A stretch of 64,000 bases of DNA, taken from Paracoccus sp. SCSIO 75233 (GTDB taxonomy: Bacteria > Pseudomonadota > Alphaproteobacteria > Rhodobacterales > Rhodobacteraceae). Shown here piece after piece: positions 1-9,745 of this stretch. How positions within the stretch are numbered: the stretch's first letter is position 1; the number at the start of each line of letters is the position of its first letter. A program made the position numbers and the translations under genes. Where the stretch lies: contig NZ_CP115757.1 in the NCBI RefSeq assembly GCF_027912675.1, forward strand, positions 868,001-932,000, given 5' to 3'. The notes below the pieces were generated by a model. That model saw only the letters and a program-made list of their open reading frames with translations, was not told where the DNA came from and did no database searches.

Positions 1-523
1 CCAGCGTGTCGCCAAGGAACTGGGTGTGGTCAATGCTGACCGGGGTGATGACGGTCAGGGCAGGGCGCGCGACGACATTGGTGGCGTCGAGCCTGCCGCC
101 CAGCCCGACCTCCAGCAGCGTATAATCGGCCTCGTGACCGGAGAAGGCCAGAAACGCCGCCGCCGTGGTCAGTTCAAAGAAGGTGATCGGCTGACCGGCA
201 TTCACCGCTTCGATCTCGGTCAGCAGGGCGGAGAGTTCGTCTTCGGGGATCAACGCACCCGCAAGGCGGATGCGTTCGTGAAACCGCGCCAGATGCGGCG
301 AAGTATAGGCGTGAACCCGCTTGCCTGCCGCTTCCAGTCCGGCCCGGATCATGGCAAGCGTCGAGCCTTTGCCGTTGGTCCCGGCGATATGGACGACCGG
401 CGGCAATTGGTCCTGCGGGTTGCCGAGCGCGTCAAGAAGCCGCATCAGCCGGTCAAGCGACAGGTCGATGACCTTCGGATGCAGCCCCATCACGCGCTGC
501 AAAATGGCGTCGGAGTGGCTCAT
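1..523 (-). CDS. folC: Bifunctional folylpolyglutamate synthase / dihydrofolate synthase, N-terminal part (cut by window edge)
   Basis: This is the first ~174 residues of a FolC-type Mur ligase, which joins glutamate to folates (and dihydropteroate to glutamate) in the cytoplasm using ATP. Reading leftwards from the ATG at 523, the protein shows the P-loop GTNGKGST near residues 48-55, followed by the family signature YTSPHL and an HERIRL segment, all typical of the nucleotide- and folate-binding core. The rest of the gene lies beyond base 1. It follows accD by 15 bp on the same strand, the usual accD-folC operon of alphaproteobacteria, so it is probably co-transcribed. The fragment looks intact, with no frameshift seen. 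Confidence 0.93.
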   Translation of the reverse strand, partial: MSHSDAILQRVMGLHPKVIDLSLDRLMRLLDALGNPQDQLPPVVHIAGTNGKGSTLAMIRAGLEAAGKRVHAYTSPHLARFHERIRLAGALIPEDELSALLTEIEAVNAGQPITFFELTTAAAFLAFSGHEADYTLLEVGLGGRLDATNVVARPALTVITPVSIDHTQFLGDTL

Positions 524-538
524 TTACGGGGTTGTTCT

Positions 539-1489
539 TCAGGTCTTGACCGCTTCGCCCGCTTCGGCTTCTGCATCTTGCGGGGGCAGGGCGGCGCTGT
601 CCGGTGTGGCAGGCGCGGGCAGATCGCCGATCACTGCCGGGGGCAGCCCGGTCAGCATCCGCAGAATGGCGATCAACTCGTCGCGCAGTGCGCCACGCGG
701 GGTCACCCGGTCGAGCATGCCGTGTTCCAGCAGATACTCCGCCCGCTGGAAGCCTTCGGGCAGTTTCTCGCGGATGGTCTGTTCGATCACGCGCGGACCG
801 GCAAAGCAGATCAGGGCATTGGGTTCTGCGATCTGGACGTCGCCCAGCATCGCGTAAGACGCCGTCACCCCGCCCGTGGTCGGGTGGGTCAGCACGACGA
901 CATAGGGCAGCCCGGCCTCTTTCAGCATTTCCACGGCGACCGTCGTGCGCGGCATCTGCATGAGGCTGAGAATCCCCTCCTGCATCCGCGCCCCGCCAGC
1001 GGCGGAGAACAGCACGAGGGGGCGTTTCAGTTCAACCGCGCGTTCGGCCGCAGCGATGATGGCGTTGCCGACATACATCCCCATTGATCCGCCCATGAAC
1101 GAAAAATCCTGCGCGGCGGCAACGATCCCGGTGCGGCCCATTTCGCCCTCGGCGACCAGCATCGCCTCTTTCTCGCCGGTGGCCTTCTGTGCGGCTTTCA
1201 TCCGGTCGGGATATTTCTTCTGGTCGCGGAACTGCAGCGGGTCGGAGATGGGTTCCGGCACCGCCACCTCGCGGAAGATACCGCCATCGAACAGCGCCGA
1301 AAAACGCTCGCGCGGCGTGATCGGCAGGTGATGGCCGCAATTGGTGCAGACCTGAAGATTTTCCGCCAGCTCGCGATGGAACCGCATGGTGCCGCATTCG
1401 GGACATTTGGTCCACAAATTCTCCGGCGTGTCGCGGCGCGTGAAGAAAGAGTTGATACGCGGGCGAACGTAGTTGGTGATCCAGTTCAT
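539..1489 (-). CDS. accD: Acetyl-CoA carboxylase carboxyltransferase subunit beta
   Basis: 316 residues. AccD pairs with AccA to move the carboxyl group from biotin-BCCP to acetyl-CoA, giving malonyl-CoA for fatty-acid synthesis. The N-terminus carries the four-cysteine zinc ribbon (CPEC ... CTNC, about residues 29-51). The crotonase-like carboxyltransferase core follows, including [19 protein letters not shown] and the [10 protein letters not shown] segment. Length fits the family (about 300), with a short acidic Ala/Pro-rich C-terminal tail. The start at 1489 is preceded by AGGAGC on the minus strand. folC follows 15 bp downstream. No disrupted residues were noticed. Confidence 0.97.
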   Translation of the reverse strand: MNWITNYVRPRINSFFTRRDTPENLWTKCPECGTMRFHRELAENLQVCTNCGHHLPITPRERFSALFDGGIFREVAVPEPISDPLQFRDQKKYPDRMKAAQKATGEKEAMLVAEGEMGRTGIVAAAQDFSFMGGSMGMYVGNAIIAAAERAVELKRPLVLFSAAGGARMQEGILSLMQMPRTTVAVEMLKEAGLPYVVVLTHPTTGGVTASYAMLGDVQIAEPNALICFAGPRVIEQTIREKLPEGFQRAEYLLEHGMLDRVTPRGALRDELIAILRMLTGLPPAVIGDLPAPATPDSAALPPQDAEAEAGEAVKT

Positions 1490-1583
1490 ATGCGGCTGCT
1501 CCTGACCAGGGTCGCGGCACAGATATGCGCTGCGTCGCGGAAATGCAATTGCACTGCGGCAGTGTAAAGGGTTTCATGTCAGA

Positions 1584-3014
1584 ATGACGACATCTTATCT
1601 CGTAGTGCTCCATTATATCGCCGCCACGCTGGTCGTGTTGCGGGTTCTGACCCGGTCGGGGATGGAACCGACGATCCGGCTGGTCTGGATCATGCTGGTT
1701 GAGGCCGTGCCGGTACTGGGTATCTGCGGCTATCTGATGTTCGGCGAGATTCGCATCGAACGGGCCGAACGACAGCGGGCCGCCGATATTCGCGCGAAGC
1801 TCAGCGGGATGTGGACGCCCAGTCCGGATGCCGTGGCCGACCCGCCGGAGCGGATCGCGGGCCTGACCGCGACGGCGCTGGCCGTGGGTGGCATGGTCCC
1901 GGTCGCGGGCAACAGGCTGCGGCTGGAACCCGAGGGCGACGATGCCTTTGACGAGATGATTGCGGCCATCGACGGGGCGCAGGATCACGTTCATGTGCTG
2001 TTTTATATCTGGCTCGACGACAAGCTCGGCGGGCGCATGGTGGATGCCGTCTCTCGCGCGGCGAGGCGGGGCGTTGCGTGCCGGATCGTGGTTGACGACC
2101 TGGGATCGCGGCGTTTCCTGCGTTCGGAGAACTGGCGGATCATGGATGAGGCCGGGGTGGAACTGGTCCGGGCCATGCCGACCGGCAACGTCCCGCTACG
2201 CGCACTGACCCGAAGGCTGGACCTGCGCAATCACCGCAAGATTGTCCTGATCGACAACCGCATTGCCTTTACAGGCAGCCGGAATGCCGCGGACATGGCC
2301 TTTGCCGTGAAACCCCGTTATGCGCCCTGGTATGATGTGTGGTTTGCCGTGGAAGGTCCGGTGGTCCGCCAGATGCAGGGCGTCTTTCTGGCCGATTGGA
2401 TGACCTATACCGGCGCGGATCTTGGCAAGGAACTGCTGAAAACGGTGCCTGCCGCGGAAACACCCGGCGCCGTTGCACAGGTTATCGCGACCGGACCGGA
2501 TCGCCGGGCGGGCAGCGTGTCCGACTGCATTATGGCGCTTCTGGCAATGGCGCGAAAAAATATCGTGATCACAACACCGTATTATGTGCCGACCGCAGCC
2601 TTGGACAACGCGATCCAAGCCTGCGCGCGACGCGGCGTGGATGTGACGCTGATTCTGCCGGCGAATAACGATTCGATGCTCGTCGCGGCGAGTTCGGAAG
2701 TGTTTTATCGCGGGCTGTTGCGGGCCGGGGTCCGGCTGATGCTGTTCGAGCCGGGATTGCTCCACGCGAAACTCATGACGGTCGATGGCGAGGTGACGCT
2801 GCTGGGCAGCGGCAATCTCGACCGGCGCAGCTTTGAGCTTAACTACGAGATCAATCTGATCGTCGTCGACCGCGAAAAAACGGCGGAGATTGACCAAAGA
2901 CAGGCAAGCTATGTGGCCCGCGCCCGCGAGGTGACGCTGGAGGAGGTGGAGCACTGGCCGTTCTGGCGCAAGATCCGCAACAATACGCTGTCGCTGGCCA
3001 CGCCGCTGCTCTGA
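1584..3014 (+). CDS. cls: Cardiolipin synthase (phospholipase D superfamily)
   Basis: 476 residues. The enzyme condenses two phosphatidylglycerols (or PG and another lipid) to cardiolipin at the inner membrane. Two N-terminal membrane segments (about residues 5-20 and 33-54) precede the catalytic part. Both HKD motifs are complete: H217-x-K219-x4-D224 followed by GSRN, and H394-x-K396-x4-D401 followed by GSGNLDRRS. Length and order match bacterial ClsA-type enzymes. It is monocistronic, divergent from accD. The chosen ATG is preceded by a very short out-of-frame ATG at 1576. A different PLD-family substrate cannot be excluded. Confidence 0.9.
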   Translation: MTTSYLVVLHYIAATLVVLRVLTRSGMEPTIRLVWIMLVEAVPVLGICGYLMFGEIRIERAERQRAADIRAKLSGMWTPSPDAVADPPERIAGLTATALAVGGMVPVAGNRLRLEPEGDDAFDEMIAAIDGAQDHVHVLFYIWLDDKLGGRMVDAVSRAARRGVACRIVVDDLGSRRFLRSENWRIMDEAGVELVRAMPTGNVPLRALTRRLDLRNHRKIVLIDNRIAFTGSRNAADMAFAVKPRYAPWYDVWFAVEGPVVRQMQGVFLADWMTYTGADLGKELLKTVPAAETPGAVAQVIATGPDRRAGSVSDCIMALLAMARKNIVITTPYYVPTAALDNAIQACARRGVDVTLILPANNDSMLVAASSEVFYRGLLRAGVRLMLFEPGLLHAKLMTVDGEVTLLGSGNLDRRSFELNYEINLIVVDREKTAEIDQRQASYVARAREVTLEEVEHWPFWRKIRNNTLSLATPLL

Positions 3015-3217
3015 CGGCTCTGGGGGCAAAAGAAGGCAGGATGATAGCGGTTGTGGCATCTGTCCGGCGGCTTTGTGCAATTTGTGCGCAGTTTAACCAA
3101 AACGAATCCGTCGCAGCCGTGGCTGGGTCATTGCGGCGAAACTCATTCCCTTGTTCAGCTTTAACAGCTTGGTTATGCACGGTTCCGTCAACACCGATGA
3201 GAGGCAGGTAAGCGTCA

Positions 3218-4003
3218 ATGGCTTTTCGCCCCAGCAGCTGGTCAAAGCGAACCTTGCGGCAGCGTGCCCGGTCTCACTGGGCCGACCTCCGCAAGGGGGC
3301 AAACCGTCTGAGCAAGGGCCAGATCCGTGATCTGCAACAGGAGGCCACCGGACTTCGGCAGGAACTGACCCGGTTTCTGCACGCATCGGATTCGCGTGTC
3401 TCCGCCTCCCGGCTGGAACTGGAGGCGCTGCCCTTGCCCGGCGGCACCGACTGGCGCTGGCGACCGGAGATGTTGTCCGTTCCGATCAGCCTGGCGGGGC
3501 TTGCGGGTCCGCAAAGCGGGGCCAAGCTGAACGATTCTGCGACGCTCTGGCATGATTGCGAGCATTGCGGGCTGATCTTGCGGCAGGTTCAGAACCTCTC
3601 GACCATCGATCTTGCGAATTTCGGTCTTACGCTGGAAACCATCGGCTTCGGCGGCAGCTTCATGTCGCTTGCGATTGGCCTGCCAGATGCGGCGCTGCAA
3701 GGCCTGACCAGCAATCATATCATCCGGCTGGAATCGGTGATCCTCGTCGAGAGCGAGGCGGATGTTTATGTGCGGCTGAATATCGGAAATGGCCCGAACA
3801 CCGAGACATTGCTGCGCCATATCGGCGATCCGAAGGCGGGCGAGTTAATGACCAGCGTCATTGAATTCGATCTGGCAACGACGGAAATGAACGAAAAGCG
3901 GCTGGATAATATCTGGCTCGATTTCATCGTCGAACAACCGACCGCGAACAAGATCAGCCTGCGGGAGATGATTTTCTCCCGCCACCCGCGCGCCAATATC
4001 TGA
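3218..4003 (+). CDS. DUF6478-type conserved protein, function unknown
   Basis: 261 residues with no signal peptide or membrane segment. The N-terminal ~60 residues are basic and helical (KGQIRDLQQEATGLRQELTR), followed by a mixed alpha/beta region with a conserved-looking stretch around LWHDCEHCGLILRQVQN. From memory it resembles the DUF6478 family found in Rhodobacterales; this was not verified by search. The start is backed by AGGCAGG about 10 bases upstream. It is followed by another unknown gene 58 bp downstream on the same strand, possibly an operon. No function is proposed. Confidence 0.7.
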   Translation: MAFRPSSWSKRTLRQRARSHWADLRKGANRLSKGQIRDLQQEATGLRQELTRFLHASDSRVSASRLELEALPLPGGTDWRWRPEMLSVPISLAGLAGPQSGAKLNDSATLWHDCEHCGLILRQVQNLSTIDLANFGLTLETIGFGGSFMSLAIGLPDAALQGLTSNHIIRLESVILVESEADVYVRLNIGNGPNTETLLRHIGDPKAGELMTSVIEFDLATTEMNEKRLDNIWLDFIVEQPTANKISLREMIFSRHPRANI

Positions 4004-4061
4004 CGCTGAACCCCGCGCCGTATGATGCGGCTTGTCGCACAGGATGTCTGAAAGGAACGAT

Positions 4062-4439
4062 ATGGCAGATTTCGAATCGCTGGGTGTGAAGGCCGGGGTC
4101 TGGTCCGGGCTGCTGAATCGTGACGAGAGGCCGGGCCGGGTCTCTCTGGTTCATCTGGGCCGGGTTGTCGCCATGGGCAATGTCTCGGCTGCGGGCGAGG
4201 GGGTCTGGCGCATTGAAGCGGAAATCCCGCCGAGCAGCCTGTCGGACGGGATACAGACCCTGTTGCTGCTGGCTGATGACGACGAAGGGGACGCACCCGA
4301 TCCCGGTGCGGAACGGCTCGCCACCCTGACCCTGATCACCGGCGGTTTGCTGAATGCCGATATTCAGGCCGAACTGACCCTGCTGCGCGGCGAGGTCGAA
4401 TTGATCAAGCGCGAGATTCGCCGGATGTCGTCGTCCTGA
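4062..4439 (+). CDS. Conserved hypothetical protein with C-terminal coiled coil
   Basis: 125 residues. The ATG at 4062 is chosen over an upstream TTG at 4032 because AAAGGAA lies 5 bases before it. The N-terminal two thirds looks like a compact beta domain (GVWSGLLN, RVSLVHLGRVVAMGNV, VWRIEAEIP), followed by an acidic linker (ADDDEGDAPDPG) and a C-terminal amphipathic helix (IQAELTLLRGEVELIKREIRRM) likely to form a coiled coil. The product is not recognised. It sits directly after the DUF6478-like gene and ends one base before the stop of the convergent GNAT gene. Confidence 0.65.
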   Translation: MADFESLGVKAGVWSGLLNRDERPGRVSLVHLGRVVAMGNVSAAGEGVWRIEAEIPPSSLSDGIQTLLLLADDDEGDAPDPGAERLATLTLITGGLLNADIQAELTLLRGEVELIKREIRRMSSS

Positions 4440-5150
4440 TCAGCCGAGGTAATATTCGTAATGACCGACGCGGGAAAAGCCGAGCCCCTCATACAGGGCG
4501 ATAGCGGCTGCGTTCTCCGCCGTCACGGCAAGCGCCAGCGTATCGCAGCCCTGTGCTTCGGCCCAGAATGCCGCCTCTCGCAACATCAGCTTTGCAAGCC
4601 CGCGACGGCGCCTGTCCGGCAGGACTTCGAGCGCCTGCAGCACGGCATAGTTGCGGTCAGCCGCCAGAAACGCAGTTGCTGCAGCCCGGTCGTCGGTCCG
4701 GCCAAGCAGGCTGGTCTTTGGCAGTTTGACGCGGCCCATCACGGCTTGCCGTGCAGCATTGATCCCCCGCTCCGTCCAGATGTCGCGCTGGATTGCCATT
4801 GGCGGCCAGATCGGGAAACAGGTGATCGGCGGGACCTCCTGATCGGTCAGCGCATCGACAGGAGCCGTCATGACAAGGGTCAGCGCGTCAGGCCGCCAGC
4901 CTTGCGCACGCAGATGGATGGCAAGGCGCGATTCCGGGTCTGCCCTGAACAGGGGTTGCTGATCCCAGCCCGCCTGAATGCCGATTGCCTGCGCGATGTG
5001 ATCCTCCGTCCAGCTTTCGGCCGTCGCAATCGCGGCGCTGACCCGCCGCCCGGCCCCAAGCCCGCGACCGATGCGAAACGGCCCCGCCTGGGCATAGTCG
5101 CTGGCGGGCCAGCTTGCCTCCAGCGCGTCCAGAAGGGGGTTTGCGGTCAT
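4440..5150 (-). CDS. GNAT-family N-acetyltransferase
   Basis: 236 residues. The C-terminal half holds the GNAT acetyl-CoA site: LEVLPDRRRRGLAKLMLREA matches the Q/RxxGxG/A pyrophosphate loop, and AENAAAIALYEGLGFSRVGHYEYYL is the usual terminal motif B. The N-terminal half (a second, weaker GNAT-like region) probably shapes the substrate site. The substrate is unknown. The start overlaps the stop of the upstream CinA-like gene as ATGA (5147-5150), so the two are probably translationally coupled. Confidence 0.88.
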   Translation of the reverse strand: MTANPLLDALEASWPASDYAQAGPFRIGRGLGAGRRVSAAIATAESWTEDHIAQAIGIQAGWDQQPLFRADPESRLAIHLRAQGWRPDALTLVMTAPVDALTDQEVPPITCFPIWPPMAIQRDIWTERGINAARQAVMGRVKLPKTSLLGRTDDRAAATAFLAADRNYAVLQALEVLPDRRRRGLAKLMLREAAFWAEAQGCDTLALAVTAENAAAIALYEGLGFSRVGHYEYYLG

Positions 5151-5887
5151 GCGTGAATCCGCTGCTTCAGCTCCGTCATGGCGGCTGCGACGCGGTCAGG
5201 ATCGATGCCGCGCACGACCAGAACCGTGCCATAGGTGCCATCCCGGTGCCACGGATAGGACCCGAGAGAGAGGTCCGCATAAGCCTCCGCGACCGCCTTC
5301 AGATCCTCCGCCACATCGGATTCGCCGCGCCCGACATCCAGCGACTCGCTGATCGGCGGCCGCCCGGTCGGCAAATCCGGCAGCACGGCGTCAATCATGG
5401 CGCGAAACACCTCAGGCACACCGGCCATGACGTAAGTCTGCCCGATATGAAAACCCGGCGCGGCGCTGACACTGTTGGGGATCAAGGCCGCGCCCAGCGG
5501 GATCCGCGCCATGCGGGTCCGGTTGCCGGTGACGGGCACCCCGCGTGCCTCCCATCTCGCGCGCATGACGGCAAGTGCGTCCTCGTTCATCTCGATACCC
5601 ACGCCGAACGCCTCGGCCACGGCGTCGGCGGTGACGTCGTCATGGGTCGGCCCGATCCCGCCGGAGGTGAACAGCAGATCGTAGCGCCCGCCAAGCGAGG
5701 CATCCAAGGACCGGATCGCCTCGACAATCAGGGGCTGCTCATCGGCCACCACCCGGATTTCCTTCAGATCGATGCCGACCGCGTTCAGCACACCGGCGAG
5801 GTGATGGGCATTGCCCTCCCGCGTGCGGCCGGACAGGATTTCGTCACCGATCACGAGAATTGCGGCGGTCTTGTTGTCCGATTTCAT
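5147..5887 (-). CDS. Molybdopterin-binding (MoaB/CinA N-domain) protein
   Basis: 246 residues. It carries the MoCF_biosynth fold: AAILVIGDEILSGRT at the N-terminus, then FTSGGIGPTHDDVT and the later MAGVP motif. This is the CinA N-terminal or MoaB-like form without the C-terminal nicotinamide amidase domain. Such stand-alone proteins are usually annotated as competence/damage-inducible CinA-like, and the reaction is uncertain. The ATG at 5887 is preferred because GGAGG lies 6 bases upstream, overlapping an alternative ATG at 5900. It overlaps the downstream GNAT gene by 4 bp and is divergent from map. Confidence 0.88.
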   Translation of the reverse strand: MKSDNKTAAILVIGDEILSGRTREGNAHHLAGVLNAVGIDLKEIRVVADEQPLIVEAIRSLDASLGGRYDLLFTSGGIGPTHDDVTADAVAEAFGVGIEMNEDALAVMRARWEARGVPVTGNRTRMARIPLGAALIPNSVSAAPGFHIGQTYVMAGVPEVFRAMIDAVLPDLPTGRPPISESLDVGRGESDVAEDLKAVAEAYADLSLGSYPWHRDGTYGTVLVVRGIDPDRVAAAMTELKQRIHA

Positions 5888-5983
5888 GAGAGCCTCCATT
5901 CGCCGGCAAAGCTTACGCTTGCCGCAGGGGTGGAACAAGATGGCGGGTATGTTTATGTGATGCGCAAAGAAAAGGTCTGCCCC

Positions 5984-6787
5984 ATGAATGAAGCATCTGT
6001 GACGCGCGAAGGCATTCGCCTCCACGAACCCGGCGATTTCGCCGGGATGCACAAGGCTGGCGCGCTTGCCGCGGAAATCCTCGATCAGGTCGGCCCGCTG
6101 GTTCAGCCGGGCGTCACGACCGGCGCGCTTGACGACATGATCCGCGGCAAGATCGAGGAAGCCGGGGCAACCTCTGCGACGATCGGGTATCGCGGGTATC
6201 AGCATGCGAGCTGTATCAGCGTGAACCATGTCGTCTGCCACGGCATTCCGGGCGATAAAGTGCTGAAGGACGGCGATATTCTGAATATCGACGTCACCGT
6301 GATCGTCGATGGCTGGTTCGGGGATACCTCGCGCATGTATGTCGCGGGCAAGCCCTCGGTGAAGGCGCGGCGGCTGATTCAGGTCACCTATGATTCCCTG
6401 ATGCGCGGGATCGAGGCGGTGCGCCCGGGCGCGACTTTCGGGGATATCGGCTGGGCCATTCAGGAATATGCCGAAAGCCATCGCATGTCCGTGGTGCGGG
6501 ATTTCTGCGGTCACGGTCTGGGCCGAGTGTTCCACGCGCCGCCGAATGTGTTGCACTTTGGCCATCCGGGCAAAGGTCCGGTGCTGGAGGAAGGCATGTT
6601 CTTCACCATCGAGCCGATGATCAATCTGGGCCGACCCGAAACCAAGGTTCTGTCGGATGACTGGACGGCGGTGACACGCGACAAATCGCTGTCGGCGCAG
6701 TTCGAGCATTCGCTGGGTGTCACGGCAACCGGGGCTGAGATTTTCACCCTGTCGCCGGGTAACGTCTACATGCCAGCGCTTGGCTGA
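5984..6787 (+). CDS. map: Type I methionine aminopeptidase
   Basis: 267 residues. It removes the initiator methionine from nascent proteins with a dinuclear metal site. The family landmarks are in order: the H in GYRGYQHASCISVN, the metal ligands D (NIDVTVIVDGWFGDTSRMY), H (FCGHGLGRVFH), E (TIEPMINLG) and the terminal E (QFEHSLGVT). The ATG at 5984 follows AAAAGG. An in-frame ATG at 5960 would add eight residues and cannot be excluded. The gene is monocistronic, with a strong hairpin at 6937-6968 further downstream. Confidence 0.95.
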   Translation: MNEASVTREGIRLHEPGDFAGMHKAGALAAEILDQVGPLVQPGVTTGALDDMIRGKIEEAGATSATIGYRGYQHASCISVNHVVCHGIPGDKVLKDGDILNIDVTVIVDGWFGDTSRMYVAGKPSVKARRLIQVTYDSLMRGIEAVRPGATFGDIGWAIQEYAESHRMSVVRDFCGHGLGRVFHAPPNVLHFGHPGKGPVLEEGMFFTIEPMINLGRPETKVLSDDWTAVTRDKSLSAQFEHSLGVTATGAEIFTLSPGNVYMPALG

Positions 6788-7130
6788 GACCGGGCGATGA
6801 CCGGGCGTTTGCCTCTGGTTTGACTAAAATCCTACGCATTTCCGCTTTGCGTCGAATCGGCGTTTCCGCCTAACTTCGATCAGAGGCCAGAAGGCCGGAA
6901 CTTTCCAATCTCGTGCAGTGGTGTGGATGCGCGGGAGAAGGGGGTCCGGGATTGGCCCGGCCCCCTTCATCTTGGGTTCATCTTTGGCGGATCGGGAATG
7001 CGCAGGACGCTTGGCGGGGCTGACCCTGTTCGTGCTGCCTGTGTTGGCAGTGGCCCGGTGGCGAAAATTTGTGTTTGTGCTGCGATTTCGTGGCTTGATT
7101 TGTTGATTGCGTCGGCAGAGAAGCCGCCGC
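6788..7130. other. Intergenic region between map and queA
   Basis: About 340 bp with no gene that can be supported; the short open frames here lack coding character and ribosome sites. It contains a strong GC-rich hairpin at 6937-6968 (listed separately) and, to its right, a T/G-rich stretch (7050-7105) that may hold the queA promoter. No clear -35/-10 pair was identified. Confidence 0.6.
6937..6968 (+). terminator. Strong hairpin, likely terminator downstream of map
   Basis: GAAGGGGG-T-CCGGG, loop ATTGG, then CCCGG-CCCCCTTC gives a 13-bp stem with one bulged T, followed by ATCTTGGGTTCATCTTT. The tail is only moderately T-rich. It lies 150 bp after the map stop, so map may have a long 3' UTR, or the element may belong to an unrecognised short transcript. 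Confidence 0.55.
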
Positions 7131-8189
7131 ATGAAGCTGTCTGATTTCGACTTTGACCTGCCCGATGGCCTGATCGCCACCCGCCCCGTTCGACCGCGCA
7201 GTGCCGCGCGGTTGTTGCTGGCCGAGGGGGACGGGATTGCGGACCGCCATGTCCGCGATCTGACGGGTATTTTGCGGGCGGGCGATCTGCTGGTGCTGAA
7301 CGACACTAAGGTCATTCCGGCGCGGCTGACCGGGCGGCGCACCCGGCAGACCGCACAGGGCGAGGCGACGGCGACGATCGAGATCACCTTGCTGGAACCC
7401 GCAGCGGACGGGTGGCGCGCGCTGGCGAAACCGCTGCGCAAGCTGAAGCCCGGCGAGGTAATCCGGTTCGGCGATGAACTGTCCGCGAAGGTCGTCGACA
7501 TGGGCGAGGCGGAATTGACACTGCGCTTCGATGCGGAAGGCGATCAGCTTGACGCAGCACTCGACAAGGTCGGGGCAATGCCTCTGCCGCCCTATATCGC
7601 CGCGCAGCGGGCGCCTGATGCGGCGGATCGCGCTGACTATCAGACCGTCTGGGCCAAGAACTCCGGCGCTGTCGCGGCACCGACCGCGAGCCTGCATTTT
7701 GACGAGGAGCTGCTGGCGGCGCTGCGCAAGGCGGGTGTCCGCTTTGCCCATGTCACCCTGCATGTCGGTGCGGGCACGTTTCTGCCGGTCAAGGTCGAGG
7801 ACGTGACCACGCACCGGATGCATGCCGAATGGGGGGAAGTCTCTGCCGAGGCCGCCGCTGCCATTAACGACGCCAGAGAATCGGGCGGCCGGGTCATCCC
7901 CGTCGGCACGACCGCGCTGCGCCTGATCGAATCGGCGGCGGATGAAGCCGGGATCGTGCATCCCTTCGCCAAGGCCACGGATATTTTCATCTATCCCGGC
8001 TACCGCTTCCGCGTCACCGACGCGCTGATGACCAATTTCCACCTGCCGAAATCGACGCTGCTGATGCTGGTTTCCGCGCTGATGGGTCAGGCGCGTATAC
8101 GCAAGATTTACGATCACGCCGTAGACAGCGGCTATCGCTTCTTTTCCTATGGCGACGCTTCCCTGCTGATCCCCGAGAGGTCCGAATGA
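7131..8189 (+). CDS. queA: S-adenosylmethionine:tRNA ribosyltransferase-isomerase
   Basis: 352 residues. QueA transfers and isomerises the ribose of SAM onto preQ1 in tRNA, giving epoxyqueuosine. Recognisable segments are [24 protein letters not shown] at the N-terminus (split here only for recognition), [47 protein letters not shown] and the C-terminal [18 protein letters not shown]. Length is typical (340-360). The ATG at 7131 matches the normal QueA N-terminus; an upstream in-frame ATG at 7107 adds a basic peptide. The stop overlaps the MFS start (ATGA, 8186-8189), so the two genes are coupled. Confidence 0.96.
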   Translation: MKLSDFDFDLPDGLIATRPVRPRSAARLLLAEGDGIADRHVRDLTGILRAGDLLVLNDTKVIPARLTGRRTRQTAQGEATATIEITLLEPAADGWRALAKPLRKLKPGEVIRFGDELSAKVVDMGEAELTLRFDAEGDQLDAALDKVGAMPLPPYIAAQRAPDAADRADYQTVWAKNSGAVAAPTASLHFDEELLAALRKAGVRFAHVTLHVGAGTFLPVKVEDVTTHRMHAEWGEVSAEAAAAINDARESGGRVIPVGTTALRLIESAADEAGIVHPFAKATDIFIYPGYRFRVTDALMTNFHLPKSTLLMLVSALMGQARIRKIYDHAVDSGYRFFSYGDASLLIPERSE

Positions 8190-9673
8190 TCACGGTTCTG
8201 CGCTCTACCTGGCCGCTGCTGCTCGGCATCATGCTTCTGCTCGTCGGCAACGGCATGCAGGGAACGCTTCTGGGTATCCGGGGCGGGATCGAGCATATGT
8301 CGACCGACCGGCTCGCCGTGGTCATGTCGGCCTATTTCGGCGGCTTCCTGATCGGCAGTCTGACGGCTTCGCGCATGATCCAGCGGGTCGGGCATGTGCG
8401 AGTCTTTGCGGCGCTCGGCTCGCTGATCTCGGCGGTACTGATCCTGTATCCTGTGGTGCCGAACTGGATCGCGTGGGCTTTACTGCGGCTGCTGATCGGG
8501 TTCAGCTTCTCGGGCGTCTATATCACGGCGGAAAGCTGGCTGAACGCCTCGACCGGCAACGAGAATCGCGGGCAGGCGATGTCGCTTTACATGATCGTCC
8601 AGATGCTGGGACTGGTCAGCGCGCAGTTTCTGATCAATATCGGCGATCCCGGCGGGTTCATGCTGTTCATCCTGCCCTCGGTGCTGGTTTCGCTGGCGTT
8701 TACCCCGATTTTGCTATCGGTTCAGCCCGCCCCGGCCTTCGGCACGCTGAAACGGATGAGCTTCCGGCGCCTCTACGACGTCTCGCCCCTTGGCTGCATG
8801 GGGATTTTCCTGATGGGCAGCGTGTTTTCCGCCCTGCTCGGCATGACCTCGGTCTGGGGCACGCTTGAGGGGCTTTCGGTGCGCGAGATCTCCGGCATCG
8901 TCGCGGCGATCTATCTTGGCGGGCTGGTGGCGCAGTTTCCGATTGGCTGGCTGTCGGACCGGATGGACCGGCGGCGGCTGGTGCTGCAGCTTCTGCTGGT
9001 CGGCGTTCTGGCCGTGACACTGGTGCTGAGCTTCGATTTCGGGATCTGGGGCACGCTGGCGGCGGCGGCGGTCATCGGCGGGGTTGCGAACCCGGTTTAT
9101 GCCTTGCTGCTGGCGCATACCAATGACCTTGTTGATGCGGAGGATATGGCCTCGGCCTCCGCCGGTCTGATGTTCCTCAACGGGCTCGGCTCCGTCGGCG
9201 GGCCGCTGATCGTGGGGCGTCTGATGGGCGTGGTCGGGCCTGACGGATACTGGATTTATGTCGGCCTGCTGCTGTCCCTGCTGGCGATCTATACCGGATG
9301 GCGGATGCTGCAACGCGACACCAGAACGCTGACGGAAACCGGCGGCTTTGCGGTCATCACCCCGTCCGCCAGCCCGGTTGCGGTCGAGTACTCCTTTGAT
9401 GCGGTGCAGGATGAGGAAGAGGCTGGCAGCGAAGATATTCCGGCGACTGATGATGCGGCACTGGACTCAGGTGACATGACGCTCGGCGATGAAACGCCGG
9501 ATGCCGTAGATGAGGACGAGCTGATCGCGCCCGAGGATTATGGCATCAGCGATCAGGACGACGGCGCGGAGGCCGGCGGCGAACAGGCGCCCATCTCCGC
9601 CTCGGAGGGTGACGACGCCGCGACAAGCGACGAACCTGGTCACGGCCCATCGGGCCCCGGCACGCTGCGCTGA
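8186..9673 (+). CDS. MFS transporter with long acidic C-terminal tail
   Basis: 495 residues. Residues 1-385 form a 12-segment major facilitator (YcaD-like) with the loop motif [14 protein letters not shown] between helices 8 and 9. The remaining ~110 residues are a low-complexity acidic tail ([20 protein letters not shown], then runs of D, E, A, G), predicted to be disordered and cytoplasmic. The substrate is unknown. It overlaps queA by 4 bp, but queuosine-precursor transport should not be assumed from this alone. The tail is read without frameshift, and its base composition matches the neighbourhood. Confidence 0.85.
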   Translation: MITVLRSTWPLLLGIMLLLVGNGMQGTLLGIRGGIEHMSTDRLAVVMSAYFGGFLIGSLTASRMIQRVGHVRVFAALGSLISAVLILYPVVPNWIAWALLRLLIGFSFSGVYITAESWLNASTGNENRGQAMSLYMIVQMLGLVSAQFLINIGDPGGFMLFILPSVLVSLAFTPILLSVQPAPAFGTLKRMSFRRLYDVSPLGCMGIFLMGSVFSALLGMTSVWGTLEGLSVREISGIVAAIYLGGLVAQFPIGWLSDRMDRRRLVLQLLLVGVLAVTLVLSFDFGIWGTLAAAAVIGGVANPVYALLLAHTNDLVDAEDMASASAGLMFLNGLGSVGGPLIVGRLMGVVGPDGYWIYVGLLLSLLAIYTGWRMLQRDTRTLTETGGFAVITPSASPVAVEYSFDAVQDEEEAGSEDIPATDDAALDSGDMTLGDETPDAVDEDELIAPEDYGISDQDDGAEAGGEQAPISASEGDDAATSDEPGHGPSGPGTLR

Positions 9674-9745
9674 TCCCGACGCAAAACCCGCTTGCGGTCT
9701 GTCCCGGGCGCTGCAACCATGCAGGCGCTCACAGGAGGTGCTGCC

